DNA of 64,000 nt from Panicum virgatum (GCF_016808335.1 NC_053143.1:50871441-50935440); one strand, 5' to 3'. Shown: positions 10,935-22,730, numbered from the stretch's first letter. Notes: generated from the sequence alone by a model not told the origin. Numbers and translations are program-made.

Positions 10935-13193
10935 CTGCAAACAAACAAAACTGGTTAGCATCAGTGAGAGAGAGCATAGTACTGTTGATAATGCGCGATC
11001 ATGAATGAGGTTTCTGATGATTGTGCTTCTCTTCTTAAAAGTTCACAAATGAACATGAAAATTCACACACAGATATGAGAACCAATCATTAATCAGAAAG
11101 TAGCTCAGACAAAGTAGTTCATGGTGTGTAAATCAAATGCCAAGAGTTATTTAGTTGCATAGACCGTTAAAAGAAAGCAAATGAAAACATGAGATCTCTG
11201 TAGTACATGGGGACTGAGAAAAAGAGGGAGTTATACACATCTGGAAAGTATACGCGATAGAACCATAGGACGTGTTCTATAACACTATAGAGCATCAATT
11301 GGTATTGTCAAAAAAGAAAGGTTAAAAGAGAAACTTCACCACATGTAATGTAAAATTCACGTCAGTCCTGCAAGCTAAGGTGACCAACAGTCATAAGTTT
11401 GAATCAAAATACCCATATTTTTTCATAACAGACAAGCTGGAAGAGGGAAACTAATAAATATACCAAGATTAAAAAGAATTCTGAAAGCAGCCTGTACATA
11501 AAAAAGGGGTGCCCAAGCTTGGGAATAATATATAGAAAGAAATAACTTGTATGACCAGCAAAGAAAGAATCCTTTTGTACCATCTGATCCATTGAATAAT
11601 TCAACTTGATTAATTGTTTCAACAATTCCCCTATCTTTCTTTATTCACAATACCATTTACATGCATAGCCAATGCTGATAGTATACACAAAAAGGCACTT
11701 TGTGAGTGTCAAATGTAGTACTTGCTATATAAAGATGTAACAAAAGAATTAATACATGAAAGCACACCATTTTCCATAATAGGTAGATACTACACAGAGA
11801 TGAATAGATCAATATTATTAAATTGCATCTCTATGACTAAGAACACAAATACTACATATTAAAAACTGTGCCTACATCCATTTGCTCTAGAAAGAATCCT
11901 GAGATGAGAAGTACATCCATTACTTTCCAAAGAACAAAATCCATGCAAAGTTTTGTCACCATTTGTTCCCCATCTTAACAATAAATTTCTTTGGAAAACT
12001 TAGTTATGGAAAAGCTCCAGTTACTGCATCCAGCGAAATAAGAATGATATTCGAGACATCGACGTGATCCCAAAAACATAGCTTCCTTATTCCTATGTAA
12101 ATTTTATATGCTCAGTCCAAATATTTGACAAATTTATAGATGCCAAAGTTTAGAAAACATGTGCACATCAGAAAACAATATTCTTAACTGTCAACAGTAT
12201 ACAATCAAAAGTTCATCACAAGTAACATGGAAGAAACACTGTGACACATGCTGCATGAGATGTAACTACAAATCTTTCTAGAGCAGCATATTTCTCATCA
12301 AGGATAAACAAGAACACACATACTACATAATAGCAAACTGTGGTGCTATTCCTTCACTTTCTAGGATAAGTCCTGAGATCAACATTCTGGAGCAGCATCT
12401 ATCTCGCCAAAGGTATATCACACGAACACAAAGATCACATAATAGCAAACTGTGGTAGTGTTCATTTTCTTTTCAGGTAGAATACTGAGATAATTAAAAA
12501 AGAACAGCGATTTTCACAATAAACTAAATCTGAGCCAAATTTCATTAGCAATTATTTCAAACTCAATTTATTTTGAGGAAAACACTAATTACAGAAAAAG
12601 GCATCAATTACTCAATCCACTGACATAACAATGCCAGATTAAAATTGACATGGTTATATTACCAAAACACAATTAATACCTATAAGTACAATAGAAGTAC
12701 TTTAAATAAGCAATCTACGCATATCGCTTTTATAAGTTCTGTAAGTATTTGAAACATTTATTGATGGCCAAATTTGGAAAGTTCGACATCCGTTACTAAT
12801 TAACTGCAATGGTAGAACGAAAAGTCTGCCGCAAGTACAAGAGCAAGAAACGCTCCATGACACATGTCGCGCAAGATGTAATTTCCTAGCAGTGCATACA
12901 ACATGCCACACAAACAAGTTGTAACAGATGTTTAATTACAGCACACATACTAAGCCGTTGCAGCTACGCCTCTATGGGTATCTGCTACATAAGTTATCAA
13001 ATCAAAAACCACGCAACACATCGCTAAAACTGATAAAGAAAAGAATCATGCAGTAAGGTGTTGGAGCACAAACCGGGACGGGAGATTGTGTGCGGCGGCG
13101 GCTCCCTGCTGATGAGGCAATGGCGGCAGCTGCTGCGTTCAGTGTGTCAGCAGTGCTGTTTTGCACAGGCGTGATCTCTCCCCCACTCTCCAT
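9918..13193 (-). CDS. Proline-rich plant protein ('hydroxyproline-rich glycoprotein-like' family)
   Basis: Two coding exons, 13193-13074 and about 10934-9918, join in frame across a 2.1 kb intron (donor CCCG|GTTTGT, acceptor TTTGCAG|CAG) to give about 378 residues. Exon 1 begins MESGGEITPV and has an ADTLNAAAAAIASS helix. Exon 2 opens with RNWAARLSMYFCFGSPKNG, then a Pro/Ser-rich stretch containing PFVAPPSSPASFQESEP, FAIGPYAHETELVSPPVF and LTTTPSSPEVPYA, and ends in a charged region with SNWWANDK. These blocks match a conserved plant family annotated as hydroxyproline-rich glycoprotein-like (Arabidopsis At5g52430 and At4g25620 type). No signal peptide is seen, so the name is probably misleading; molecular function is unknown. 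The frame is intact and splice sites are canonical, so this is the best host gene in the window. Confidence 0.85.
11836..12910 (-). repeat. Old direct duplications inside the large intron
   Basis: The segment around 12110-12300 is similar to 12730-12905: both contain ATTTGA-AAATTTAT-GATG-CCAAA and ACACTGTGACACATG-type strings. A separate unit (CATACTACATAATAGCAAACTGTGG...CCTGAGAT) recurs near 11840, 12305 and 12420. The copies are heavily diverged, indicating old duplications within the intron. Confidence 0.45.
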
Positions 13194-13713
13194 GAAGAAC
13201 AAACGATTCTTTGCACTCCAAGGAAAGGATGACACCTAGGAGATCCAAGCTTTTACACTGAAAGCACGATCAGGCAGCCCCTGTTGCCAGATCACTTCCA
13301 CGACGAAACCAAGAGATCAGATCAGCCTGCAGGATTGGAGGTTTATGTGTTAACTTAACCCAGAGGAGCTAAACCATCCAGTGTGAACATTAACAAGAAA
13401 TCCAAATCTTGCACAATTTTTTTTTAAATAATGGAAGCATGTCCCAGCCTCTACATCTATGAAAGATGCACAACTGGGAGGAAAGAAACATGGGAATTCT
13501 CATGGGATTGCACAAACCCCTAACCTTTGGTACCGAGTTGGGAGGTGACAAGTGAGATCATCATATCGATTGTCCTCTCAAACACGATCCTGCTGATCAA
13601 ACAATTTGTTAGAACTTAGAACTCGGACCAGTGCTGAACGGCGCAGCAAAGATGTGGATTTGTGGTGACGAGCTAGATTAGATCAAGCAAGTAGAGCTAG
13701 GGTTACTGACCAG
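13194..13713 (-). other. 5' UTR and its intron, proline-rich gene
   Basis: A plausible acceptor (CTCCTAG) at 13236 opens the exon carrying the start codon. A plausible donor (CAGCTG|GTCAGT) near 13713 closes an upstream non-coding exon. The sequence between is AT-rich and non-coding. Confidence 0.45.
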
Positions 13714-14020
13714 CTGGCGAAGAAGAAGAAATCAGTCCATGTCGAGACGAATGGATCTCCAGTACTCCAGAGCCCCGAGTAGCAGCAGAGGCGAGACGAG
13801 TAGGCCTCGCCGGCGGTGAGGGCGCCGTCGAGGAGGCACCGTCGTCAATCTGAGATCGGAAGGGGAAGAGGCGAAGCGGAGGGCAGATCGGAGAGGGCAG
13901 CAGGGCGGATTGTGGCAGCAACAGGAGGAGGAGAGGCGCGCTATAAGCTCGGCGAGACACGAGGTTCGCGTCGCCGCCGCCGCCGCACCCCAAAACCCGC
14001 CGGGCATTGTGAAAACTGAA
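13714..14020 (-). other. GC-rich first non-coding exon of the proline-rich gene
   Basis: This block has open frames on both strands but no recognisable protein. It lies between a TATA-like element at 14049-14056 and the leader donor, as expected for a grass 5' UTR. Confidence 0.45.
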
Positions 14021-14046
14021 AAACGCCTTCTTTGACGGCTCCTTAC

Positions 14047-14058
14047 ATTTTTTATATT
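14047..14058 (-). promoter_or_regulatory. TATA-like element of the proline-rich gene
   Basis: CAAATATAAAAAATG on the minus strand lies about 30 bp upstream of where the GC-rich leader starts. The divergent MATH gene begins about 370 bp away, so the spacer probably holds both promoters. Confidence 0.4.
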
Positions 14059-14238
14059 TGTTTTTTTTTGCTGATGAAACGAACATTTTTATGTTTGTTC
14101 GGTTGTATTTGTAAAAAGGGAATTGGCAAAACTCATCGTGTCAAGCAAAGCACACATCATGTCGTTGGTACAATGGTAGAGGAGTGCATTGCATTACACA
14201 TCTTTGTTACGTGCGTGGTACAAAAATTGTACCCAAGA

Positions 14239-14341
14239 AAAAGTTCGTCAAGATAAAAAATCGCAACACAACAAAAAGTTCGTCAAGATGTACCAAAGAA
14301 AGAATGTTCATGTTCATTCAAAAAAAGATGTACCAAAGAAA
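14239..14341 (+). repeat. Interleaved short direct repeats
   Basis: AAAAGTTCGTCAAGAT occurs at 14239-14254 and again ending at 14288. AGATGTACCAAAGAAA occurs at 14286-14301 and 14326-14341. The overlapping copies suggest slippage or templated repair in the spacer between the divergent genes. Confidence 0.6.
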
Positions 14342-14420
14342 ATTACAACGAGAGAGATTCGAGAGTCCAGACCAAAGAAGAACACTGTTCTAGCTCTTTT
14401 CCGTTCGTGCTCGCCAAGCA

Positions 14421-15110
14421 ATGCATGTGGATGATCCTCCTTCGCCCAAACATATACTACGCCCCATGTCCTTGCTAGTTGCTATCAATCAACTCAACCA
14501 CACATCAAATACTAGACCTTCTCCCTCGCCGGCGGCCGGACCATGTCTTCGATCGTCTCCGGATCCGGTGGCGGCGCTCGGCGACGCGTGGCGTCGCGCC
14601 CGCGAGGCCTTCAGCTTCTCCTCCGTCCGCGGGCGCGAGGCCACCGGCACGCACCTGCTGCGCATCGGCAACTACTCCACCGTCGACTCGGCCTGCCCCC
14701 GCGGCAAGCGCGTCGAGTCGGAGCCGTTCCGGGACGGCGGCCGGCGGTGGAAGCTCCTCTACTACCCCAACGGCCACGGGGACTCGACCAGCGGCCGCGC
14801 CACCGTCATGCTCCGGCTGCTGCACAACCGCTTCCTGGGCAGGGCGGCCAACGCGACGGCGGCGTACCGGGTGGCCATCCTCGACGGCGAGGGGAGCACG
14901 GTGTGCAGCACTTCCGTGGACCCGCAGAACTACAGTGTCAATGGCACGTCGGGGATCTGGACTGATGTCCTGGAGGCCAAGGCCGAGGAGAGGAAGAAGG
15001 CGCTGCGTCTCCTCAAGGAAGACAGCCTCTGCGTCCGTTGCGACGTCACTGTTCATAGCTTGGAGAAGGAGGCCAGGGTCTGGTGCTTCCTTCGACGATT
15101 GCTAGATTAG
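14421..15110 (+). CDS. MATH-domain protein lacking BTB
   Basis: Open frame of 229 residues; the start may instead be the ATG at 14466 (MSLLVAINQ). Residues about 79-215 form a MATH (TRAF-like) domain: HLLRIGNYSTV, then ESEPFRDGGRRWKLLYYPNG, a strand block with ATVMLRLL, and CVRCDVTVH near the end. Grass MATH-BTB proteins are substrate adaptors of CUL3 ubiquitin ligases, MATH binding the target and BTB binding the cullin. Here the frame stops (TAG at 15108) where the linker to BTB would begin, and I see no BTB sequence in the next several hundred bases. It could be a MATH-only member of an expanded family or a truncated copy. The GC-rich codon use and clean frame argue against long neutral decay. 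Confidence 0.65.
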   Translation: MHVDDPPSPKHILRPMSLLVAINQLNHTSNTRPSPSPAAGPCLRSSPDPVAALGDAWRRAREAFSFSSVRGREATGTHLLRIGNYSTVDSACPRGKRVESEPFRDGGRRWKLLYYPNGHGDSTSGRATVMLRLLHNRFLGRAANATAAYRVAILDGEGSTVCSTSVDPQNYSVNGTSGIWTDVLEAKAEERKKALRLLKEDSLCVRCDVTVHSLEKEARVWCFLRRLLD

Positions 15111-15397
15111 ATTTGCTGAAGCTCTCATGCATTGCGTGTACCTTCTGTGGATTTGCACTGTGGTTTTCTTGCACGGTCATTACTAGATTAGATTAGATAT
15201 ATACTTTTGCGTGGCTTGATTACACCTTTAACGAGATTGTGCAATAGCAAGAATAATTTTGTTTAATGTGTCTCAAGATAGATATGGCTTGCATAGTTGC
15301 AAGATTTTGGCTGTGATTTCCTCTATATGTCTCCAACATAATTAAAATAATAAGTGAACCCAAATTTTGATTGACCGAAAACCTAAGGCGGAAGGGA
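15111..15397. other. 3' flank of the MATH gene
   Basis: AT-rich, non-coding. It contains GATTAGATTAGAT repeats but no BTB-like coding sequence. Confidence 0.4.
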
Positions 15398-15484
15398 ATA
15401 TATCAGGTGCAAACTAATCTCTTCGTGGTTCAGATTGAAGTTTATATGGTTTGTACGAAAAGATTAGTTTGCACTTGATATGTT
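15398..15484. repeat. Foldback element, about 87 bp
   Basis: The arms ATATCAGGTGCAAACTAATC and its near complement (GATTAGTTTGCACTTGATAT) flank a loop of about 30 bp. It resembles a tiny MITE or foldback. A related GCACCTGATATAT string occurs in the patatin intron near 54272. Confidence 0.6.
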
Positions 15485-15779
15485 CTCAAAGCGGAAATCG
15501 GAAAATACATGCAAGTTTAAACAATCAGTCAATCAGATTTAGAGCATGGCTAGTGGTCTCGCCAGTCACGGGCGGAATGGGACGCCAGGTTACTTTAAGC
15601 CTTCCAAAAAGTCGTCGCATATAATAGGCCGGCGTAGAGGTTGGCTAGGAGAATTAATGCTTGCATGTCCTGAGAGCCAATGGGAGAGAACGACGCCCTG
15701 GTTGAGTCGCATGCAACGGGGATGAGAGTGAGCTTTGTCTCAGTTACCGCGCTTGGAGTGAGCGAGTAGCGAGTCACAC
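15485..15779. other. Spacer before CACTA-2
   Basis: No gene recognised. Moderately GC-rich; its relation to CACTA-2 is unclear. Confidence 0.3.
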
Positions 15780-15794
15780 TCCTACTACGAAAAG

Positions 15795-16080
15795 CATTTG
15801 TTGGGGCGGGTAAAAATATATTTTTTGGGGCGGGTAGCACGCCCGTTACTAGTTCTGGCTGCTAAAAATGTCTATTTTCAGGAGCGGATAGCGAAACTGC
15901 CCCTAAAAATAGGTTTCTTGGGGTGGGCCACCCCCAACCGCCCCTGAAAATGAATTTTCAGGGGCGGGTCACGTCGTCGCCCGCCCCTGAAAATACATTT
16001 CCAGGGGCGGGCTGGGGGGTCGCCCACCCCTGAAATTCTATTTCCAGGGTCGGGGCACCACCTCACCCGCCCCTAAAAAG
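15795..16080. repeat. Left subterminal repeats of CACTA-2
   Basis: Alternating GGGGCGGGT and CCGCCCCTGAAAAT units, about eight in number, lie next to the degenerate terminus. They are of the same kind as in CACTA-1. Confidence 0.75.
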
Positions 16081-16313
16081 TTTTGCCCGCCCGCGTAGAT
16101 TCGATTTTGAAACTTTCGATAACATTTCCCGTGTTTTTTTTGCAATTTGCATTTCCGTCGATTTTGATCATTAAAGTATCGATAATAGTTGGTGAAAGAG
16201 ACTTGGAATATGTTCGGTAACTAAAAATTCTTACACATACAAAATTAAATTATATGAAAAGCAAACACCATTACAATACATCATTGAAGTGTATATTGAA
16301 TAAATGTTTTTCA

Positions 16314-19300
16314 CTAATCCTCCCTAGGACCGCTACTAGTGGCTGCACGGTGCTGTTGGTTGTGCCATTCACGAATCCCAATGTATTTGTCATCCGTTGC
16401 CAAATCTTGTGCTTCGTGAAAAAATTTGCCCTTCACGTTGACTACTTCATGCAAAATGAAATGGGTCAAATTGTCGACTACATTTAAAAGTTGTTTCTCA
16501 TGGAGATAATCATTGTGTCGCACAGGGTGAATCTACGGTTATTGAATTCATTGTAAAATTAAGTAAGTGCTGGTTACAGTAAAAAACATAGTAGACATGC
16601 ATATATCCATAATAAAGAGAGTAGCCCCTTACACGTTCGGGGTCCGTAGTATATCTCCCTTGCACCCTTAAATGCTCCCTCATGTAGTACCCATAGTATA
16701 CGAAGCCTGCGGAATGCTTGTGGCACGGAAACCTTGTGCGCAGAGTTATTTCATCTGGTTTGTCAGCGGGATGAGCTCCTCCTTTACGATATATATATAG
16801 TTCTCTAGAGAAATAAGCATGACATGATTAGGGAAGATAAGAAATTCACTCACAATTGTAGTACATCTATGAATTCTTGGTATCTCTTGGTTGATCAATC
16901 CAACGAGTCCAATACGAGAATTCTTCCGAGCTTTGGTTATAGTTGGAAAGCAATCTAGTGATTTCTGAACAAAAAATATTACGTACGTTTTGGAGGCATG
17001 GATCGAAGCAATGGTTTATTATGAAATGGTTAATATTAGACTTACTGGATGGTATCGCGCAAATATGACATCCATGTCTTCCCATCGGGACATCATAAGC
17101 GATATGTAGGCTGCAACATTTGTGAAGGTCTCTTGATCAAATCTTTTTCGTTCCTTTTGTTTTGCCTTCTTTGTTTCAAATGACTTTAGGTGGTCATCAT
17201 CATCCATCATCCATTTTGGCGATGTGTGCTTGGCCTCACAAATCGCTGCGGGGTCAAGATCTCGGACCTTCTTATTTAAAATAATTCCATCATATGTTTG
17301 CATCCTGTAGAATATAATGGATGACAATTACATATTTATGCATATAATATAATACTTTATGACGTAATATAAAATGAATTAGTATCATGAGCACTTACAT
17401 GCACCAGAGTCGAACCATTTCAATACCAAGTTCTTTGAGGCGGAACATTTGCTGGATGTCTTCAAAATCGAACGTGATATCAAAGATTTCAGGCCCCTTA
17501 GTTCCGAATACATCCGGATGGTGCGGGGCATATATGGTTCTGAGTCCAAGTCTACATGCCCTCTTGTACCAATTATGAAGCCTTCTCATAAAAGGAGGAC
17601 AATCTGCTAGTGCCCAGCCCGGTAGCAAGTCTTTTCCATACTCAAATTTTATAGGAGCATCGTCCAAGTCTTGAATGTCATCAACCCCAATTGACTTCTG
17701 GAAGTCGGTGTCAGTATGGGGCATAGAAAAGCCCGACCATCTGCTGGCACTAGAATTTTGTGGATTATCCTTGGACTTAGCCTTCTTAACACTTTCATCG
17801 GACTTCTTGTTTGCGGTGTGCCATCTATTCACAATTTCTGACCCTTCATTGTCCTTTTGGTAAGGCCGCAACATTCGAGGCAGCACTGATCGTGTCATCG
17901 AAGCCGGGGCCAGTGGAGTATGCTCTTGTGATCGGGTTGTTGGCGGAGCCCGTGCTGATACTGGGCCCTGTGGGGATGGCTCCCGTGGTGCTGGTGGTGA
18001 TATGGGAGCCTGTGGGGATGGCTCTCGTGGTGGTGGTGATACAGGGGCCTGTGGGGATGGCTGTCGTGATGTTGGTGATGGCGGATCTAGCTCTCGTGGT
18101 GATGTTCGTGGTGGTGGTGATGTTCGAGGTGGTTCTTGTAGTGGTGGTGATGGCTCTCGTGATACTAGAGCCACTGGTGATGGCGGAGCCTGAGGTGACA
18201 ATACCTCTCATGAAAATTGAGTAGCTGGCAATGCCTCTCGTGGTTGTGGTGATGGCAGGGCCTGAGTAGCCAAAGTTACTTGACCAACCAATAAGATATC
18301 TCATTTATGCCATAGAATGGTGGTACCAACACATTCTCCAAGGCAACTCTTTCCATTTGCAATGGGAAAATCTATCTCATTATCCTCATAGCTTGATTTT
18401 AAGAGTTGATCTACTTGTACGCATGCATATCCGATGGGGATCGGTTTTCCCTCGAATAAACCCCTAGCTGGATGCACCTGAGCCTTGGTTACTGCCTTTG
18501 TCTTTCCAGCTCTGCCAACAGGATAGAGCAACAAGCAGGGAGTAGTACTCATTATGGTATCCACCGGGTATTGCTGAGTTGTGGTCGAGGCGACACTACT
18601 CTGTGCACATGCTGAACTTGCTTGGCCAAGTACCGGAGGGGGCATGACCACCATCTGTTGAAGTCCCACCTCTTGTGAGACTGGGAACATTAGTTGCCCT
18701 AACTACTACTGCTCCGCAAGTGTTGCATAAAATAAATATTTGAACCTTGCTTCCATTGCATTCTCTGCAGCAGCAACGATTTCTTCTTTATATTGGTCAT
18801 GGCTCCTGTACCTAGCCCGGTCCTTCTCGAACGCATCCTTGATGCTCAACTTAGAGGACATACCTCTAACACGGCCTCCATTTTCTTTGGACCCAATGGC
18901 CGTACTGAGCACATCTTTCTCCCTATTGGCTTTGAACTGACCTTTTTTCTGAAGCTCGGCAAGTTGTAACATTCTTTCTGCCACCACTTCAGTCTCGGGT
19001 CGATCAAATTTTGGTTTCCCTTCAACTATCTTTGGCTTCCTTGCTTCAAGCCACTACCATCCATGGTCGTCCAATCCTTCATAAGGGTCGGGCTGGCTGG
19101 CGGCTATTGCCACCTCTCTTTCACGCCACCACCCATCGATCTTCCTTTGGTACCCACCTGGTCCAAGACGGACTTTATGTATGTTGCTCTTTGCTAGTTC
19201 AGTTTGCTTCTGGCTTAGGGCTAGGGCTTCTTCAGTGGTCTTCTGTCGAACAAACTGTTCCCATTGTGCTGGTGTGATGTCCCTCGCAAATGGCGTTCGA

Positions 19301-20121
19301 CCCTTCTTGACATACCATGTATTCAGTTCGCTCTTCCACCAGCGAAAAGTTTCACCCAGTATCTTCAGAGCATAATGCTTTACTTATTCTCTAGTTTCTC
19401 TGGGCACAATAAATGTTCTGCTCAACAATTGCCACATCGCTTCTTTTCTCCCCTCAGGAACTAGGGGCCAACTGGGGGTCGTCGGATCCAAAACCATCTT
19501 TGTTCTTATTATTGCACCAATAGCATTTCGAAACCTTGGTACAATTTGCGGAGGATCTATGGGCTCTCCTGCAAGGCTAATTGCATTAATAGTAAATTGT
19601 CCTTCGGGGTATTGGTTTCTTCCTCACTGACCCCGTTTCCTTTTGTTTTGTTAAATGGAGGTTGTACTTGCAGGATCGGGTCCCGAGCTTTCATTGTCTT
19701 CCTGTGTGAGGCTTAGGGGTCCGTGTCGGCACTTACCCCTGCCAGTCGATGTCTACATGTATAATACGATTCATCAAGTCCTAATGCGCAATCTATGAAA
19801 ACGTATGGAATGCTTCGTTGTAATTAATTGTGTATTCATTACCTGACGTTGTTCCGGTTCGTAATCCGGATCAAGCGCATCCTGTGAACGGCTTTCTCTT
19901 TGCGAAAACGTGTGTGGATCGAGTGGATCCTGCCACCTGCCGTCTACCCAAGCCCCTTGTCCAACCCTAGGGCCATCCTCATCCCCACTTTCAGACTCAT
20001 CCGTCGCGGATTAGACATCGACGCCGGCTTGGGTCTCCAACTCCATCTGGGATGCGATTTGTTGAAGCTCGTCTTGCAGTTCGGCATCCCTTCATGGGGA
20101 AGATGATGGCAGAGGATCCAT
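16314..20121 (-). pseudogene. CACTA-2 second gene: Transposase_24 plus C48-like domain, decayed
   Basis: It is collinear with the CACTA-1 second gene. The N-terminus at 20121-19850 carries GQGAWVDGRWQDPLDPHTF after a stop and a frameshift. The Transposase_24 core lies at about 19480-18706 and contains KDVLSTAIGSKENGGRVRG. Then come a proline/serine-rich linker (18200-17900), GWALADCPPFMRRLHNWYKRACRLG and IFDITFDFEDIQQMFRLKEL (17600-17395), a block at 17327-17019, and a C-terminal piece at 16523-16314 (HEKQLLNVVDNLTHFILHEV). The C48 catalytic block between 16860 and 16600 is too eroded to read. Several stops and frameshifts exclude a full product. Confidence 0.8.
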
Positions 20122-20639
20122 CTACGACTTCTACACGGATTATTAACAATTCACATTTAATATACACTTATTTGGAATAGAAATGCTGCAATTGTTGCAT
20201 TCACATTTGGAATATACACTCTTTTTATGAATAAATAATGGAGACACTAATTCATGTACTCACATTCACATTCTATTTTCTAATTCACTAATACTGCAAA
20301 ATAAATTAGAAATATACATTCTATATATACAACATTACAGGGTCTTGAAAACTATATAAAATGCTACATTCAATACTACAAAAGAAATAAAATTATACAT
20401 TCAATTTACATTCAATATATAGAATGGAGACATTGCGAACTCTTTCATGCACAATCCCACATTTCAGTTACAATTATTTGCAAACCAAATATACATCATT
20501 TTTAAACTAAGTATATATGAAATATTTGCTAACTAACTAAATATATTAGACATCATTTGAATAAGAAACATACATTGCAAATAAAAATTAGAAAATAATT
20601 CTAAGCCTAACCTAACCCTAACCCTAACCCGGACTGACA

Positions 20640-21300
20640 GTTGGGCCCCACATGTCAGTGGGAGGTCACCCGGCTTGGCCAAATCGGGGTGCCACGGTGG
20701 CTTGGTGGCGCGGCGGCCTGGCTTGCCCGTGACCTGGGTAGCCCGGCGAGGCTGCGCGCGTGGGGAGGAGGCTCGTGACGGCCGCTGGCCGGCGGTATGG
20801 GATGGGGAAGGAAAGGGGGAGGAGGGGCAGGGGCGTACCGGAGCGGGAGCGAGCTTGGGGCGGGTCCGGGGCGCCGGAGTGCAGGCTGGGGTCGGCGGCG
20901 GAGGCGGAGGCGGAGGCGGAGGAGGAGCGGAGGCCGGTCCGGGGCGCCGGAGGGCGCGGCGTCGGCAGATCCAGGCGCGGAGCGGTCCGGGGCGGAGGCC
21001 GAGGCGGGTCTGCGGCGCGGGAGCGAGCTCGGGGCGGGTTCGGGGCGTCGGCGCGTCTAGGGCGCTGGAGGGCGCGGCGTCGGGGGCTCTAGGGCGTGGT
21101 GGTCTCGAGCAGAGGCGGAGGTGGGTCCGGCGCGGTGGCGGCGGATCCGGGGCACCGCGGCGGAGGAGCGGCGGCCAGGGGGGAGGAGCGGCGGTCCGGT
21201 ACGGAGGAGCGGCAGTACAGTGCGGGTCGGCGGCGGTAGCTCGGGCGCGGAGCGGCGGCGGAGGTGGCGAGGTCAAAATTTTGGTAGCCTGACGGCGTCT
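20640..21300 (-). other. GC-rich leader of the CACTA-2 second gene
   Basis: A very GC-rich block sits between the TATA box at 21347 and the coding start at 20121. Long frames here (268 residues on minus, 205 on plus) are Arg/Pro/Gly low-complexity and match nothing, so I read it as leader. A short CCCTAACCCTAACCC tract lies at its edge (about 20610-20630). Confidence 0.5.
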
Positions 21301-21346
21301 GTTCGAACTCGCGCCCGAAAAACTAAAATTTCTTTCCAAGTGTTGG

Positions 21347-21354
21347 TATATATA
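21347..21354 (-). promoter_or_regulatory. TATA box of the CACTA-2 second gene
   Basis: TATATATA lies about 10 bp from a ACAAATCGGCTT/GGGGCGGGCC repeat unit, with the GC-rich leader following on the minus strand. It is the same arrangement as in CACTA-1. Confidence 0.5.
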
Positions 21355-21364
21355 GGAAGCCGAT

Positions 21365-22730
21365 TTGTAGGGGCGGGCCTGCCTCCCTCCCGCCCCTACA
21401 AATCGTTTTCACATTTCCGCAGAAAATTCTTTTAATTCAGAGAAATCGAAAAACAGTTGATAAAATTTTGAAAATTCTACCATAGCCATATTGTGATTTG
21501 TGTAGCGTAGGAAGAATATCAAAATCACATTGCAATGAATAAAATTCTTGACACTATAATGAAGTAATGTGTCCCACTACTATCTCATGCCACTTAAGGC
21601 TAACTTTGTGTTTTGAACACTGCTTAACACAAAACATGTTGAATTATATTTTTAATATTATTCACCAGTTCTATAGGTCATAAATTGCTTATGGTGCAAA
21701 TTTCACATTTTTAATTGTTTTGCAGCTCTATTTGAATTAAAAGAATTTGGGGGGGGGGTTTGAAAAATATTTGTAGGGGCGGGCCGGTCCCCCACCCGTC
21801 CCTACAAATATTTTTCTACAATTCCACAGAAAATTCGTTTAATTCAGAGAAATAGGAAAACAGTTGATAAAATTCTGAAAATTTTACCATAGCCATATTA
21901 CGATATGTGTAACGTAGGAAAAATATCAAAATCACATTGCAATGAATATAATGAATAAAATTCTTGACACTATAATGTAGTCATGTGTCCCACTACTATC
22001 TCATGCCACTTAAGGCTAACTTTATATTTTGAACACTTCTTAACACAAAACATGTTGAATTATATTTTTAATATTATTCACCAGTTTTATAGGTCATAAA
22101 TTGCTTATGGTGCAAATTTCACGTTTTTTTGAATTGTTTTGCATCTCTATTTGAATTAAACGAATTTGGGGGGGAATTTTGAAAAATGTTTGTAGGGGCG
22201 GCCCGCCCCTACAAATGTGTTTGTAGGGGCGGGCCGGCCCCCACCCGCCCCTACAAATTGATTTGTATGGACGGGCCGGCCCCCCACCCGCCCCTACAAA
22301 TATTTTTCTACAATTCCGCAGAAAATTCGTTTAATTCTGAGAAATAGGAAAACAGTTGATAAAATTATGAAAATTTTACCATAGCCATATTGTGATATGT
22401 GTAACGTAAGAAAAATATCAAAATCACATTGCAATGAATATAATGAATAAAATTTTTGACACTATAATGTAGTCATGTGTCCCACTACTATCTCATGCCA
22501 CTTAAGGCTAACTTTGTGTTTTGAACACTCCTTAACACAAAATATGTTGAATTGTATTTTTAATATTATTCACCAGTTCTATAGGTCATAAATTGCTTAT
22601 GGTGCAAATTTCACATTTTTTTGAATTGTTTTGCAGCTCTATTTGAATTAAACGAATTTTTGGAGGAATTTTGAAAAATATTTGTAGGGGCGGGCCGGCC
22701 CCCCACCCGCCCCTACAAATATTTTTCTAC
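21365..22730. repeat. Internal tandem array of palindromic units in CACTA-2
   Basis: A unit of about 410-490 bp starts near 21420, 21830 and 22318, with a partial fourth near 22737. Each is bordered by TTGTAGGGGCGGGCC...CCCGCCCCTACAAAT pairs. Within a unit the two ends are roughly complementary (ATTCGTTTAATTCAGAGAAA near the start, TATTTGAATTAAACGAAT near the end), so each unit can fold back. Copies differ by scattered substitutions and small indels. Confidence 0.8.

Noticed and set aside
13703..14086. Minus-strand frames in the GC-rich stretch upstream of the proline-rich gene
   Set aside because: No domain; position fits a 5' UTR.
20606..20632. Telomere-like CCCTAACCCTAACCC
   Set aside because: Only about three copies and not the plant CCCTAAA repeat; no telomeric context.
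20533..21339. 268-residue minus-strand frame and 205-residue plus-strand frame
   Set aside because: Low-complexity GC-rich leader of CACTA-2, open on several frames at once.
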